This document shows, one piece after another, positions 27,360-38,051 of a stretch of 64,000 bases of DNA. The notes under the pieces were generated by a model. The model was not told the origin of the DNA, ran no database searches, and worked only from the letters and a program-made list of their open reading frames with translations. The DNA lies in contig NZ_JAFBBQ010000001.1 of the NCBI RefSeq assembly GCF_016907255.1, forward strand, positions 434,001-498,000. The letters run 5' to 3'. The translations under genes were made by a program, and so were the position numbers. Every line of letters begins with the position of its first letter. Position 1 is the stretch's first letter. This stretch comes from Microbacterium keratanolyticum (GTDB taxonomy: Bacteria; Actinomycetota; Actinomycetes; Actinomycetales; Microbacteriaceae).

Positions 27360-28037
27360 TCACCTTTCTTTCCGCGTGTCGTGATGGCGCGGCGTGGCGG
27401 CCGCGACCACTGCGCCGGCGATCCGAAAGCCCCGTTCTCGAAGGGCACGGGCGGCGTCGTCGACCGTCGCTCCGGTTGTCGTCACGTCATCCAGGATCAG
27501 CACCGCGAGCCCTCCGCCGTCACGACGGGCACGCAGGCTTCCTGCCACATTGCGCAGGCGGGCAGCGCGACCGAGCTTCCGCTGATCGGCAGTCCGTCGT
27601 GCGGTCGTGAGGACACGCAGCATCGGCAGCGGGACTCGTGCGGCGAGCAGCTCGGGCACGCGATATCCGCGTCGACGAAACGCCGCGCGGGATGTCGGGA
27701 TCGGCACGACCGCACGCGCGCGGATGCCGCGAGCAGAGGCATCGTGAACGGCTTCCGCACAGGCGGCACGCAAGGCTGGCGCCAGCGTACCCACCTGGGA
27801 GGTCTGCCCGTGCTCCTTCACCATGCGCAGGACGTGCGCCACAGGCCCCGTGTACGGCCGTCCGGCGAAAAGGGGAACGCCGCCCGGCGTCGCGCCTCGC
27901 ACGATGTCGGGTCGCAACGCACCGAGGCAGGGCGCGCACAGGGCCGTCTCGGGCTGACCACACCCCGCACACTCCGCGCTCAGCAGGAAGGCGAGGATCT
28001 CGCGGCCCAGGCAGAGGAGCTTCTGAAACGGCGGCAT
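27360..28037 (-). CDS. comF: ComF-family phosphoribosyltransferase-like protein
   Basis: A 225-residue ComF protein. The N-terminus holds a CxxC zinc pair repeated twice (CAGCGQPETALCAPC, about 24-38). The C-terminal PRTase-like domain ends with VLILDDVTTTGATV, the PRPP-binding motif. In naturally competent bacteria ComF helps process imported DNA; the role in actinobacteria is unclear and may be recombination-related. The ATG at 28037 was chosen from a GAGGG site and family length; the frame is open upstream but reads as non-conserved sequence. It lies between hpf and lpqB, as in mycobacteria. Confidence 0.88.
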   Translation of the reverse strand: MPPFQKLLCLGREILAFLLSAECAGCGQPETALCAPCLGALRPDIVRGATPGGVPLFAGRPYTGPVAHVLRMVKEHGQTSQVGTLAPALRAACAEAVHDASARGIRARAVVPIPTSRAAFRRRGYRVPELLAARVPLPMLRVLTTARRTADQRKLGRAARLRNVAGSLRARRDGGGLAVLILDDVTTTGATVDDAARALRERGFRIAGAVVAAATPRHHDTRKER

Positions 28038-28134
28038 CCCTCGATCGTGCAGCTGGCAGCGCTGCTCCCGGTCAAACAGGGCCAGATCAGTGGATGGCCG
28101 GTCTCCGGCACGGTGTGTGCGGAAAACGACCGGA

Positions 28135-29850
28135 TCAGGAGCCGCTGATCTGCGTCGCGAGCACCCGCACGTTCGCCCGCTCGGACTGCCACGTCGGACC
28201 GCTCCGCGACCACAGGACACCGTCAGCGCCGAGCAGACGCACACTGGAAGCCGGAGTGCTGGGGGCGAGCGCGACGGCGTCATCGGGCACATCGATCGTG
28301 ACGGAGGGTCCGCCGATCGGCATCTGCAGAAGCAGCGTGTCGTCGCCATCCTTGGTGAGAACGCCGATCGTCTCGGAATCCAGCCAGGCCATGCCGAGAA
28401 CGGGGCCGGTCAGCCACCCCAGCGAGATAGGCTCGCCGATCCTCGTCGGGAGCCCGCGCTCATCGCGGACGACACCGGCGACCTCGACCTGCTGCTGACT
28501 GCCGACCGTCACGACAGCCGCAACGCGCGTGCCCTCACGACTGACGACGAGCTGCGAGATCGCCGAGGCATCCCCGAAACCGGCGACCGGGCGCTCCGCG
28601 ACCTCCGAGGTCCATGCCAGCACGCCCGAAGGCGCTGTGGCCGGCACCGTCCAGGTGTAGCCGAAGCGATCCAGGCTGGGCGCGATCAGGCCCGGACGTG
28701 AGTCCAGTTCGTTGATCTGCCCGTCTCCGATCGAGTAGACCGTTCCTGCCTCGCTCTGCACGACCGTGAACGGCGCACCATCCGGCCCCGCGACGATCGC
28801 GCGGATCGGCTGGGGGAAGGTGAGGATCTCTTCCGCGACCCGCGGCAGATTCTCCACCTCGCCGCCGACGAGATAGCCAAAGCCCTCGTCTGTGAGCACG
28901 AGTGGACGGCTGTCGACCGTCGCCGGAGCCACCGGCACCGCGGGAGCGACGAGCTCGCGTCCACCGGACATGAGGCGCACGCCGGTCACGCCCGCCCCGA
29001 TCAGACTGCGCTCGAGCTGGGTGCGCAGGCGTCCCAGTGTCGCGACGTCCGCGCCCTGCGCAGCCGCGGTCAGCTCGACCTCGGCGATCTGACCTTCGAC
29101 AGGAACGGTGTCGCGGGCGAGCTCGATGTCGCCGGCGAACGCGGTGCGCACCGACTCCGCGAGCCACGGCGAGGGTCCGCCGTCAACGAGTGACTGCACG
29201 ACGCGAGAGGCTGTGCTCTTGCGCTTCGGGAACCAGCGCACATCCGGAACCAGATACGACCAGGTTGGATCGAAGAACTGCAGCGCGTAGGGACGGAACA
29301 CATCCGCGGCGGCGAATGCGGGAGCGTCCAGGACCACCCCGTCCGGCGCTACGGTGATGCGCCACTCGCCCTGCTCATTCTTCTTCAGCTGGAAGGTGAG
29401 CTCTGCCCCGCGAGCGGGGCCCGCAACGGCGCTGTAGACGCCTGCTTCGTCCACGCTTCCGGACTGCTTCATGCTCAGCTGGATGATCTGTGTGTCGCCC
29501 GCATCCTCGGGGTCTGCGGCCTCGAACCGGCGATCAGAGATCGATGTGTCGATCGTGACGCCCGCATGAGGCTTCCAGTTGTCGGCGAACTCGGCCGCCA
29601 GGAACTGCCGCGCGATCGCCCAGTTGTCCGCCGGGCTGCTCGCGGCGTCGATGAAGCCGCGCACGATCTGCTCCGAACTCGCCCCGACAGACGGGCCGTT
29701 GGGCACGTAGGTGACGTCCGTGTCAGCATCGTGATCGGTCGAGGACAGTCCGGGACGCACATCGCCGGATGTCGGCAGGCTGGCGCACGCGGTGAGCGAC
29801 AGGGCGACGATGGCCACAAGCGCGGTGCGCAGCAGACGGTGGATGCTCAT
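28135..29850 (-). CDS. lpqB: Lipoprotein LpqB (GerMN / beta-propeller)
   Basis: A 571-residue lipoprotein with signal peptide and lipobox LTAC (lipidated C22). A GerMN domain lies at about 210-320 and a C-terminal beta-propeller-like region at about 330-560. LpqB interacts with the sensor kinase MtrB in mycobacteria and modulates MtrA signalling and the cell envelope. The ATG overlaps the mtrB stop as ATGA, completing the mtrA-mtrB-lpqB operon, an arrangement kept across actinobacteria. The start at 29850 gives a proper signal peptide; the longer upstream frame lies inside mtrB. Confidence 0.95.
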   Translation of the reverse strand: MSIHRLLRTALVAIVALSLTACASLPTSGDVRPGLSSTDHDADTDVTYVPNGPSVGASSEQIVRGFIDAASSPADNWAIARQFLAAEFADNWKPHAGVTIDTSISDRRFEAADPEDAGDTQIIQLSMKQSGSVDEAGVYSAVAGPARGAELTFQLKKNEQGEWRITVAPDGVVLDAPAFAAADVFRPYALQFFDPTWSYLVPDVRWFPKRKSTASRVVQSLVDGGPSPWLAESVRTAFAGDIELARDTVPVEGQIAEVELTAAAQGADVATLGRLRTQLERSLIGAGVTGVRLMSGGRELVAPAVPVAPATVDSRPLVLTDEGFGYLVGGEVENLPRVAEEILTFPQPIRAIVAGPDGAPFTVVQSEAGTVYSIGDGQINELDSRPGLIAPSLDRFGYTWTVPATAPSGVLAWTSEVAERPVAGFGDASAISQLVVSREGTRVAAVVTVGSQQQVEVAGVVRDERGLPTRIGEPISLGWLTGPVLGMAWLDSETIGVLTKDGDDTLLLQMPIGGPSVTIDVPDDAVALAPSTPASSVRLLGADGVLWSRSGPTWQSERANVRVLATQISGS

Positions 29851-31550
29851 GGGCGGCGATCTCCTGTCTCTGCGACGTTCTCCGTCGATGCGCGATTGCG
29901 CGCGTAGAGCGCGATCGGCTCGGTGACCGCACCGATCTCGGCCAGCGACGGCGTCGGCTCCAAGGGAACCGGGGACGTGCCATCCCACGCCTGACTGCTC
30001 GATCGCGGAATCGCGAGGACGAAGTTGGTGCCGACGCCCAGCTCGGACCACACCATCAGAGTACCGCCGTGCAGACGCGCGTCTCCGAGCGCGATCGAGA
30101 GGCCGAGGCCGGATCCGCCGATCGTGCGCTGCCGCGAAGGGTCAGCGCGCCAGAAGCGGTCGAAGACGCGTTCCGCGTCCTCCGGCGACATTCCGAGTCC
30201 GGAGTCGCGCACACCGACCGCGACCGCCTCGGAGTTGCTGTCGACCGTGATGACGACGGGTTTGCCCTCACCGTGTTCGATCGCGTTGCCCACGAGATTG
30301 CGCAGCACCCGCCGTACGCGGCGCGGATCGAGGTCGACCGGCGTGTGCCCTCCCGGAGCGACGAAGCGCAGCTCGGTGTCCCGACTGGCGGCGAGCGGTC
30401 TCATCTCATCGACGATGTCTTCGGCGAGGTGCGCGAGACTCGTCGCCTCCATCTCCAGCTGCAGGGATCCGGCGTCATAGCGGCTGATCTCCAGCAGGTC
30501 GGCGAGCAGCACGTCGAACCGCTGCACCTGCGTGTGCAGCAGCTCCGTCGTGCGGGCGGTGAGAGCATCGAAGTCCTCACGCTGATCGTTGAGCATCTCA
30601 GCCGCCAGGCGAATGGTCGTCAGGGGCGTGCGCAGTTCGTGAGAGACATCCGAGACGAATCTCTGCTGCACCAGGGAGAGCTCGCCGAGTTCCTTGATCT
30701 GCGCTTCGATGCTGTCTGCCATCGCGTTGAAGGAGACCGCGAGCGTCGCGAGCTCGTCTTCGCCGCGAACCGGCAGACGCACCTCCAGGTCACCGGCCGC
30801 GAAGCGCGCGCTCGTCTCGGCGGCCTCCGTGATCGGAACCACCACCGAACGCAGCGCGAGCCACGCGATGCTGGCGATGAGTCCCACCAGCAGCACGCCC
30901 GCCAGCCACAGACTGCTCTGCACGAGGACCAGCGTCTGCTCGGTGTCCGAGAGGTCATAGGCGATGTATGCCTCGTAGGCGCCGGCGTCGGGGAAGTTCA
31001 GCTGCTGGCCCACGACGATCCCGGCATGCGTCAGACCATCGGCGCCGGCGATCTCCATCGGCTGCCACCACTGGGTCTCGGGATGATCTGCCACGCGCTG
31101 ACGCAGCTGCGCCGAGAGCAGGTCCTCGGAGAGCCGCCCGATGAAGAATCCTGTGGGCGCGACCGGAGACGGCGAGTCATCGATGCGGAACACAGCGATC
31201 ATGTCCGAGGACGACACGCTCGTCAGCTGCGCGCGCACGTCGCTCATGAGCGCTTGCAGAGCGGTGCGGTCGCCGCGGGACTCGGCCGAGGACAGCGTCG
31301 ACTGGGCCACCGCCACCGCGCGCTGCGCATCGGCGAGAACGTCGTCCTTGCGCGACTCCCAGAGATTGTTCTGGATCGCCAGGGCCATCGCGACGAACGT
31401 CACGAGGATCGCGAAGGAGGTCAGTGCGAGCGTCGTCAGCAGGGTGCGGAACGGAAGCGAGCTCGTCCACAGACCCGAGAAGGTGTCCGGCCAGCTGCGC
31501 CAATCCCGCCATCGCGCTTTCCGGGCGATGGTGACCCCGTTGGTCGGCAC
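29847..31550 (-). CDS. mtrB: Sensor histidine kinase MtrB
   Basis: A 567-residue membrane kinase. Two transmembrane helices (about 34-58 and 212-232) enclose an extracytoplasmic sensor domain. A HAMP domain follows, then the HisKA helix with SHELRTPLTTIR and an HATPase_c domain (NLVGNAIEHG, DSGLGMSPEDAERVFDRF, GGSGLGLSIALGDARLHGG). MtrB phosphorylates MtrA and controls cell division, wall metabolism and osmotic response. The gene starts 10 nt after mtrA and overlaps lpqB by 4 nt. The Pro-rich C-terminus beyond the kinase core is variable. Confidence 0.96.
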   Translation of the reverse strand: MPTNGVTIARKARWRDWRSWPDTFSGLWTSSLPFRTLLTTLALTSFAILVTFVAMALAIQNNLWESRKDDVLADAQRAVAVAQSTLSSAESRGDRTALQALMSDVRAQLTSVSSSDMIAVFRIDDSPSPVAPTGFFIGRLSEDLLSAQLRQRVADHPETQWWQPMEIAGADGLTHAGIVVGQQLNFPDAGAYEAYIAYDLSDTEQTLVLVQSSLWLAGVLLVGLIASIAWLALRSVVVPITEAAETSARFAAGDLEVRLPVRGEDELATLAVSFNAMADSIEAQIKELGELSLVQQRFVSDVSHELRTPLTTIRLAAEMLNDQREDFDALTARTTELLHTQVQRFDVLLADLLEISRYDAGSLQLEMEATSLAHLAEDIVDEMRPLAASRDTELRFVAPGGHTPVDLDPRRVRRVLRNLVGNAIEHGEGKPVVITVDSNSEAVAVGVRDSGLGMSPEDAERVFDRFWRADPSRQRTIGGSGLGLSIALGDARLHGGTLMVWSELGVGTNFVLAIPRSSSQAWDGTSPVPLEPTPSLAEIGAVTEPIALYARNRASTENVAETGDRRP

Positions 31551-31559
31551 GGTGTTCTC

Positions 31560-32240
31560 CTAGCTCGCACTCCCGGCGCGATACCCGACACCACGGACGG
31601 TCATCACGATCTTCGGGTTGTCCGGGTCGAGCTCGACCTTGGCGCGCAGACGCTGCACGTGCACGTTGACCAGTCGCGTGTCTGCCTTGTAGTGGTAGCC
31701 CCACACCTGCTCGAGCAGCATCTCGCGTGAGAAGACCTGCTGCGGCTTCGAGGCCAGCGCCACGAGCAGCTGGAACTCGAGAGGCGTCAACGCGATCGCC
31801 TCGGAGCCACGTCGCACCTCGTGCGCGTCGACATCGATCGTGAGATCGCCGATACGCAGCACCTCGGTCGTGGACTGCGGAGTCGGACGGAGTCGCGTGC
31901 GGATGCGGGCGACGAGCTCCTTCGGGTTGAACGGCTTGACGATGTAGTCGTCGGCCCCCACCTCCAGACCGCGAACGACATCGGAGGTGTCGCTGCGCGC
32001 CGTGAGCATGATGATCGGCACCCCGGACTCCGCACGGATGCGCGAGCAGATCTCGATGCCGTCCATGCCGGGAAGCATCACGTCGAGCAGCACGAGATCC
32101 GGACGCTGAGCACGCCATTCGTCGACGGCGAGGGCGCCATCCGCGCAGAACACGGGGTCGAAGCCCTCCGTGCGCAGCACGATGCCGATCATCTCGGCCA
32201 ACGCCGTATCGTCGTCGACCACGAGGATGCGTGAGGTCAT
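31560..32240 (-). CDS. mtrA: Response regulator MtrA (OmpR/PhoB family)
   Basis: A 226-residue regulator. The receiver domain carries the acidic pocket D9/D10 (VVDDD), phosphoacceptor D53 (LLLDVMLPG region), T80 and K102 (VKPF). The C-terminal winged helix (about 130-226) ends with KADTRLVNVHVQRLRAKV and VRGVGYRAG. MtrA is the most conserved response regulator of actinobacteria and coordinates DNA replication, cell division and wall remodelling. The ATG at 32240 gives the exact family N-terminus MTSRILVVDDD. First gene of mtrA-mtrB-lpqB, divergent from the DUF/MoxR cluster across 186 nt. Confidence 0.98.
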   Translation of the reverse strand: MTSRILVVDDDTALAEMIGIVLRTEGFDPVFCADGALAVDEWRAQRPDLVLLDVMLPGMDGIEICSRIRAESGVPIIMLTARSDTSDVVRGLEVGADDYIVKPFNPKELVARIRTRLRPTPQSTTEVLRIGDLTIDVDAHEVRRGSEAIALTPLEFQLLVALASKPQQVFSREMLLEQVWGYHYKADTRLVNVHVQRLRAKVELDPDNPKIVMTVRGVGYRAGSAS

Positions 32241-32426
32241 TGTGCGGAGCCCATCTTTCTCGCTTTGCGCGCGGGCGCACCAGTACCACGCCCCGCGGTA
32301 TTCCCCAGCGTACTTCACACCCGCCGTCCCGTCGCGGAGAGACATTCCTGCGCCTGTCGGTTGGTACTTCCCTGCCAGCAGGGGCGATATGACACGATGG
32401 ACGGACGCGACCCGCTAAGGAGCACT

Positions 32427-33842
32427 GTGAGCGGACAGACCTGGACACCGGCACCACGACCGGGGCTCATCCCCCTGCATCCGATGACCTTCGGCACAGT
32501 CATCGGACGCTCGTTCGCGGCACTCCGCCACAACCCCAAGGTGCTGTTCGGATTCGCGATCGTGATGCAGCTCGTGGTGCTGCTGGCGAGCACGGCGATC
32601 ATGACGGTCGTCGTGTTTTCGAGCGTCGGCCGCCTCGAGACAGTCCGGCCCGGGTCTCCACAGTTCGAGAGCATCCTGGCAGGATCCGTCGGTCTCGGAG
32701 TCCTGGCCGGAATCGGGATCAGCCTCGGTTCGATCGCCTTCACCGCACTCGTGCAGGGCATTGTCGCCGCGGACATCGCCAGCGCGGCCGTCGGTGACAA
32801 GCCCACGATGAAGGAGCTCTGGCGGCGGGTGCGTCCCGTGTTCTGGCGTCTGATGGGCTTCGCCTTTCTCAGCATGGCGGCGATGCTCGTCATCATGATC
32901 GTGTTCGCGTTCGTCGCGTTCGGTGGTCTGCTCACCCTCGGCGGGCAGAACGCGGAGGCGGCGATCGGCCTGATGGTGCTCATCTTCTTCCTCGCCGTGA
33001 TCGCGCTGGTGCCGCTGATCGTCTGGCTCAACACGAAGCTGCTGCTCGTGCCATCCGCGCTTGTCATGGAGGGCGCGACGCTGCGACAGGCGCTCGTGCG
33101 TTCGTGGCGCCTCACTCGCCGCCGTTTCTGGTTCACGTTCGGCGTCGCGTTCGTCATCGGCCTGATCATGGGCATCGCCGCGCAGGTGGTGAGTGTGCCG
33201 ACGGGAATGATCTCCACGCTCTTCATCGGTGTCATCAGCCCGACCGGCGACCTGGATGCCAGCCAGATGACGGCGTTCGCACTGTCGATCCTGCTCCCGC
33301 AGGTCCTCATCCTCGTCATCCAGGCGATCTCCGCGGTCGTGCAGACCACCGGCGCCGCTCTCGTCTACATCGACGCGCGGATGCGGTACGAGGGCCTCGA
33401 CCAGACGCTCCTCTCGTACGTCGAGCGTCGTCAGGCCGGCACCCCCGCAGATGCCCTTCCCGCCCCGTTCGCGCTCGACCCCGCGCGCGCTGTCGGCCGC
33501 ATCGCTCCCGAGCCGCGACCGGCTGTCGTGCCGCCCGTCGGATACGGCGCGCCCGTCTATGCAGCACCAGCGCCCGGGGCGCAACCGCCGTACGGTGCTC
33601 CCCCGCAGTACGGGGCGCCGCAGCAGTACGCCACACCACAGGGCTACGGCACGCCACAGGGGTATGCGGCTCCGCCGGCGCCCGTGCCGTCGCACGCCGC
33701 ACCGCCCCCGCCGCCTGCTGGCCCTGCCGTTCCTCCGCCTCCGGCGCCACAGCCTCCGGCGACCCCTGTGCCGCCGACCGACAGCCCGTGGGCAGCGCCC
33801 GGTGACAGTCCCTGGGCGGCGCCCGGTGGCGATCGAGGATGA
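32427..33842 (+). CDS. Polytopic membrane protein with Pro/Gln/Tyr-rich cytoplasmic tail
   Basis: A 471-residue protein. Residues 1-330 hold about six to seven hydrophobic helices and the conserved start PLHPMTFGTVIGRSFAALR, typical of the DUF7544/GPDPase-membrane-domain-like family found beside MoxR clusters. The last ~110 residues are low-complexity: repeats of YGAP, TPQGYG and finally a duplicated DSPWAAPG. The GTG start follows AAGGAG at 5 nt spacing; an upstream in-frame ATG lies in the promoter region. It begins a five-gene run whose members overlap by a few nt. Role unknown, probably envelope-related. Confidence 0.8.
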   Translation: MSGQTWTPAPRPGLIPLHPMTFGTVIGRSFAALRHNPKVLFGFAIVMQLVVLLASTAIMTVVVFSSVGRLETVRPGSPQFESILAGSVGLGVLAGIGISLGSIAFTALVQGIVAADIASAAVGDKPTMKELWRRVRPVFWRLMGFAFLSMAAMLVIMIVFAFVAFGGLLTLGGQNAEAAIGLMVLIFFLAVIALVPLIVWLNTKLLLVPSALVMEGATLRQALVRSWRLTRRRFWFTFGVAFVIGLIMGIAAQVVSVPTGMISTLFIGVISPTGDLDASQMTAFALSILLPQVLILVIQAISAVVQTTGAALVYIDARMRYEGLDQTLLSYVERRQAGTPADALPAPFALDPARAVGRIAPEPRPAVVPPVGYGAPVYAAPAPGAQPPYGAPPQYGAPQQYATPQGYGTPQGYAAPPAPVPSHAAPPPPPAGPAVPPPPAPQPPATPVPPTDSPWAAPGDSPWAAPGGDRG

Positions 33843-34480
33843 TGCAGCGACTCGACGCACCTCTCATTCCGGACGGCGACGAAGCGCGGGAGTGGGCAGA
33901 GAACGAACTCGCCAAGCCGCAGTACGCCGAGGCTCGTCCGACCTTCTTCGATGAGATGTCGCGAGCGATCGCACAGTTCTTCGCGGATCTCTTCTCCGGC
34001 GACGGAGGAAACGCGCTGGGTCCGCTCGCGGCGATCATGGTCGCTGCACTCGTCGTCATCGGCCTGATCGTGGCGCTGATCGTCTGGGGCCGCCCGCGTC
34101 GCAGCTTCGCGCGCGCCGGCGAGACCGCAGATCTCCTCGGCAGCACCGACACCCGCACCGCCGCCCAGCTGCGCACGGAGGCGGAACGCCAGGCACGCGG
34201 CGGTGACTGGGATGCGGCCATCGTGCTGCGCTACCGGGCGATCGCTCGCGGCCTCGTCGAACGTGACCTGCTCACCCCGGCGCCCGGGGCCACCGCGCAG
34301 ACTCTCGCGCGCGAAGCATCCGCCGTCTTTCCGGTCGAGCACGCCGCCCTGCAGTCCGCTGCCGCGTCCTTCGACGATGTGCGTTACCTGCGTCACCCCG
34401 GAACGGCCGACCGCTACCGCGCGATCGCGGACACCGACGAGCGCCTGCGCGCCACACGGCCCGAGTTGGTGCACACGTGA
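33839..34480 (+). CDS. DUF4129-domain membrane protein
   Basis: A 213-residue protein with one transmembrane helix (about 60-83) and a C-terminal DUF4129 domain (about 105-195; AERQARGGDWDAAIVLRYRAIARGLVERDLL, YLRHPGTADRYRAIADTDERL). The DUF4129 domain is found next to MoxR, DUF58 and transglutaminase genes and is thought to help assemble or modify envelope complexes. Two adjacent ATGs (33839, 33842) overlap the previous stop; either is possible. It overlaps the DUF4350 gene by 4 nt. Confidence 0.85.
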   Translation: MMQRLDAPLIPDGDEAREWAENELAKPQYAEARPTFFDEMSRAIAQFFADLFSGDGGNALGPLAAIMVAALVVIGLIVALIVWGRPRRSFARAGETADLLGSTDTRTAAQLRTEAERQARGGDWDAAIVLRYRAIARGLVERDLLTPAPGATAQTLAREASAVFPVEHAALQSAAASFDDVRYLRHPGTADRYRAIADTDERLRATRPELVHT

Positions 34481-35660
34481 CCCTGACCGATCCTCCCGCG
34501 CTCGCGAGCACCGCGACGAGACAGCCAGGACGCCTGCGCCGCGCTGCAGGCTGGGTGGTCATCGCCGTGCTCGTCCTCGGGGTGTCCCTGGTCGGACTCC
34601 AGCTCGCGGTGCAAGCGCCGCAGCGAGACGGGTTCGACCCGGAGGGACGCGGGTACAACGGCACGCTCGCACTTGCGGAGCTCATGCGCCAGCAGGGCAT
34701 CACGGTGACGATCGAACGGGATCGCTTCGCCGCCGCGCGCGCCCTCGACGATCAGAGCACTCTCGTCCTGGCGGATCCGCCCGCTCTGTCCGATGGTGCC
34801 GTCGAAGCACTGCTCGAGGAGGCGACCTCGGTCGTGGTGCTGACCGGCAGCTCGCGGATGCTGCGCCTGCTGGACCTCGGATCGGATGCGGATGCCTCCG
34901 GCACCCGGCCCCAGAGCCCCTCCTGCCGTCTGCCGGAACTGGACCGGGTCGGTGATGTCGCGCCGGGCCGGCTCTTCACCCCGAATCCGGGTGTCACCGC
35001 ATGCTTCACCGAGGGCGAAGGCGCAGGCCTTCTCGTCTCGGAGGCCGACGACCGGCGTCGCGCGATCATCGACGGCTCACGCTTGTTCACGAACGAGCAC
35101 CTCGCGACCGACGGCAACGCTGCTCTCGGCCTCGCGCTGCTCGGACAGCAACCGCATGTCGTCTGGTACGTCCCTTCCTACACCGATACCGATCTCGCCG
35201 ACACCGCCGACGTCGACACGCTCGGCTCGCTCACCCCACAATGGGTGACCCCTGCGATCCTGCTTCTGCTGCTGGCAGGAGTCGCCGCAGGGATCTGGCG
35301 TGGGCGCCGATTCGGCCCGCTCGTCGTGGAATCGCTGCCGGTCATGGTGCGCGCCTCCGAGACGATGCTGGGCCGTGCGCGCCTCACGGCGAAGGCGGCC
35401 GATGCCCGGCATGCCGCCGAAGCCGTGCGCGACGGCACGCTGCGCCGCCTCGCCACACGGACGGGACTGTCCCCGCAGACGCCGGTCGACGCGATCGCGG
35501 ATGCCGTCGCAGACCGCCTCGGTGTCGCACGAGGCAGCATCCGCGACATCCTCACCTCTCCCCTGCCCACGACAGACGCTGCTCTCGTCCCCTTTGCTCG
35601 TCACCTCTCCGCCCTTGAGGCTGCTGTCGATGACGCGGTCCGCACCGAAAGGAACACCCC

Positions 35661-35664
<4 letters not shown>
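34477..35664 (+). CDS. DUF4350-domain membrane protein
   Basis: A 395-residue protein with a transmembrane helix near the N-terminus (about 25-46), an extracytoplasmic DUF4350 domain (about 50-120 and onward; GYNGTLALAELMRQQGITV) and a second helix at about 255-275, followed by a cytoplasmic helical tail. DUF4350 resembles the GATase-like fold of gliding/envelope proteins and travels with MoxR clusters. The GTG start and the stop each overlap neighbours by 4 nt, so it is translated in tight coupling. Function unknown. Confidence 0.85.
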
Positions 35665-36668
<1,004 letters not shown>

Positions 36669-37976
36669 GTGTTCGTCACCGGCCGACTCTCCCTTGCGAT
36701 CGCGGCGGGCGTGATCCCCGTGGTGCTCCTCAGCTCCGCGGGGGTTCCGGCATGGTGGAGCATGGGCGCCTGGCTCCTCCTGTGCCTGCTGCTGGTCGGC
36801 CTGGATGTGCTGTTGGCGGCCGACCCTCGCAGCGTGCACATCACGCGCAGCACACCTTCGCGCGTGCGTCTGGGAGAACCGACGGCCGCGGATGTCGTGG
36901 TGCAGAACCTCGGTCGGCGACACCTGCACGGTCATGTGCGGGACGCATGGCAGCCAACCGCCGGCGCTCAGACCGCCCGTGCCGTGCTTGACCTGCCCGC
37001 AGGAGAGCGCCGCCGTGTGCAGACCGGGCTCATCCCGCGCCGACGTGGCGAGTTGGAGAGCGCCTTCGTCGCGGTGCGTGCGCGGGGACCTCTGGGGCTG
37101 GCCGGCCGTCAGGCCGAGCACGCCGTGCGCGGCAGCATCCGTGTCCTTCCGCCTTTCACCTCACGGCGCCATCTGCCCTCGCGACTCGCGCGTCTACGGG
37201 AACTCGACGGCAACACGAGCGTGCAGGTGCGCGGGCAGGGCACGGAGTTCGACTCGCTGCGAGAGTACGTGCGCGGCGACGACGTGCGCTCGATTGACTG
37301 GCGCGCAACCGCACGGGCGGGCACGACGATGCTGCGCACCTGGCGCCCGGAGCGGGACCGCCACGTCGTGATCGTGATCGACACGGGGCGCACAGCTGCC
37401 GCACGCGTCGGAGACGGCACCCGACTCGATGCGGCGTTCGAAGCGGCTCTCCTTTTGGGAGCGCTGGCGACCCGCGCAGGAGATCACGTGCATCTGCTGC
37501 TCGTCGACCGGGTCGTGCGAGCCCGCGTCACCGGGGTCGATGGGGCGGGGCTTCTTCCCGCGATGTCGGATGCGATGGCGACCGTGCACGCGCGCCTGAT
37601 CGACACCGACTGGGGCGCGGCCTTCGCCGCCGTGCGCACGGTCACGACGCGCCCCTCGCTGCTTGTCGTCCTCACCGCCCAGGATGCTCCGGAGAGCGCC
37701 CGCAGTTTCCTCGGGGCGCTGCCCGAGTCGTCGCGCGCTATGACGATGCTCGTCGGGTCCGTGACCGATCTCGACATCGCGGCGCTGGCCCGCAACAGGG
37801 ACAGCCGCGATGAGATCTACCTCGCGGCCGCGGCGGAGCGTACGCTGCGGGACGCCGCAGACGTCGCCGATGCCATCCGGCGTGCCGGCGGGGAGCCGAT
37901 CGCCGCGGACCCGGAGGATCTGCCCCCGCGCATCGCTGACCGCTATCTAGATCTGAAGGCGGCGGGCCGCCTGTAG
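36669..37976 (+). CDS. DUF58-domain membrane protein (MoxR partner)
   Basis: A 435-residue protein with two transmembrane helices in the first 55 residues, then a DUF58 region with the diagnostic DDVRSIDWRATARAG (about 198-212) followed by a von Willebrand A-like fold with a metal-site-like VIVIDTGRTAA segment. DUF58 proteins are the usual clients or partners of MoxR ATPases. The GTG start directly abuts the MoxR stop. In most relatives the next genes would be SpoIIM/DUF95 and RDD proteins; here a fur-katA-aqpZ block intervenes. Confidence 0.92.
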   Translation: MFVTGRLSLAIAAGVIPVVLLSSAGVPAWWSMGAWLLLCLLLVGLDVLLAADPRSVHITRSTPSRVRLGEPTAADVVVQNLGRRHLHGHVRDAWQPTAGAQTARAVLDLPAGERRRVQTGLIPRRRGELESAFVAVRARGPLGLAGRQAEHAVRGSIRVLPPFTSRRHLPSRLARLRELDGNTSVQVRGQGTEFDSLREYVRGDDVRSIDWRATARAGTTMLRTWRPERDRHVVIVIDTGRTAAARVGDGTRLDAAFEAALLLGALATRAGDHVHLLLVDRVVRARVTGVDGAGLLPAMSDAMATVHARLIDTDWGAAFAAVRTVTTRPSLLVVLTAQDAPESARSFLGALPESSRAMTMLVGSVTDLDIAALARNRDSRDEIYLAAAAERTLRDAADVADAIRRAGGEPIAADPEDLPPRIADRYLDLKAAGRL

Positions 37977-38003
37977 CGATACCCCCACGTCACCGTCTAT
38001 TCA

Positions 38004-38045
38004 TGAATGATTCGCTTTTACTAATCATTCAGATTTAGCTAGACT
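38004..38045 (+). promoter_or_regulatory. fur promoter with large inverted-repeat operator
   Basis: TGAATGATT (38004-38012) and AATCATTCA (38023-38031) form perfect 9-nt arms separated by 10 nt in a distinctly AT-rich stretch. TAGACT (38040-38045) is the -10 hexamer, ending 6 nt before the fur ATG, so the transcript is leaderless. The operator covers the expected -35 zone (38017-38022), as needed for autorepression by the Fur/PerR-type protein. It would control katA in the same transcript. Confidence 0.7.
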
Positions 38046-38051
38046 GTAGGC

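Noticed and set aside
28038-28349. N-terminal extension of comF to 28349
   Set aside because: It would overlap lpqB antisense-frame sequence and encodes Arg/Ser/Cys-rich non-conserved residues; the ATG at 28037 starts the conserved domain.
33740-33840. Short tandem repeats at the end of the 32427-33842 gene (PWAAPG, YGAP, TPQGYG)
   Set aside because: They are in-frame low-complexity repeats of a Pro-rich tail, not a CRISPR or mobile repeat; described with the gene.
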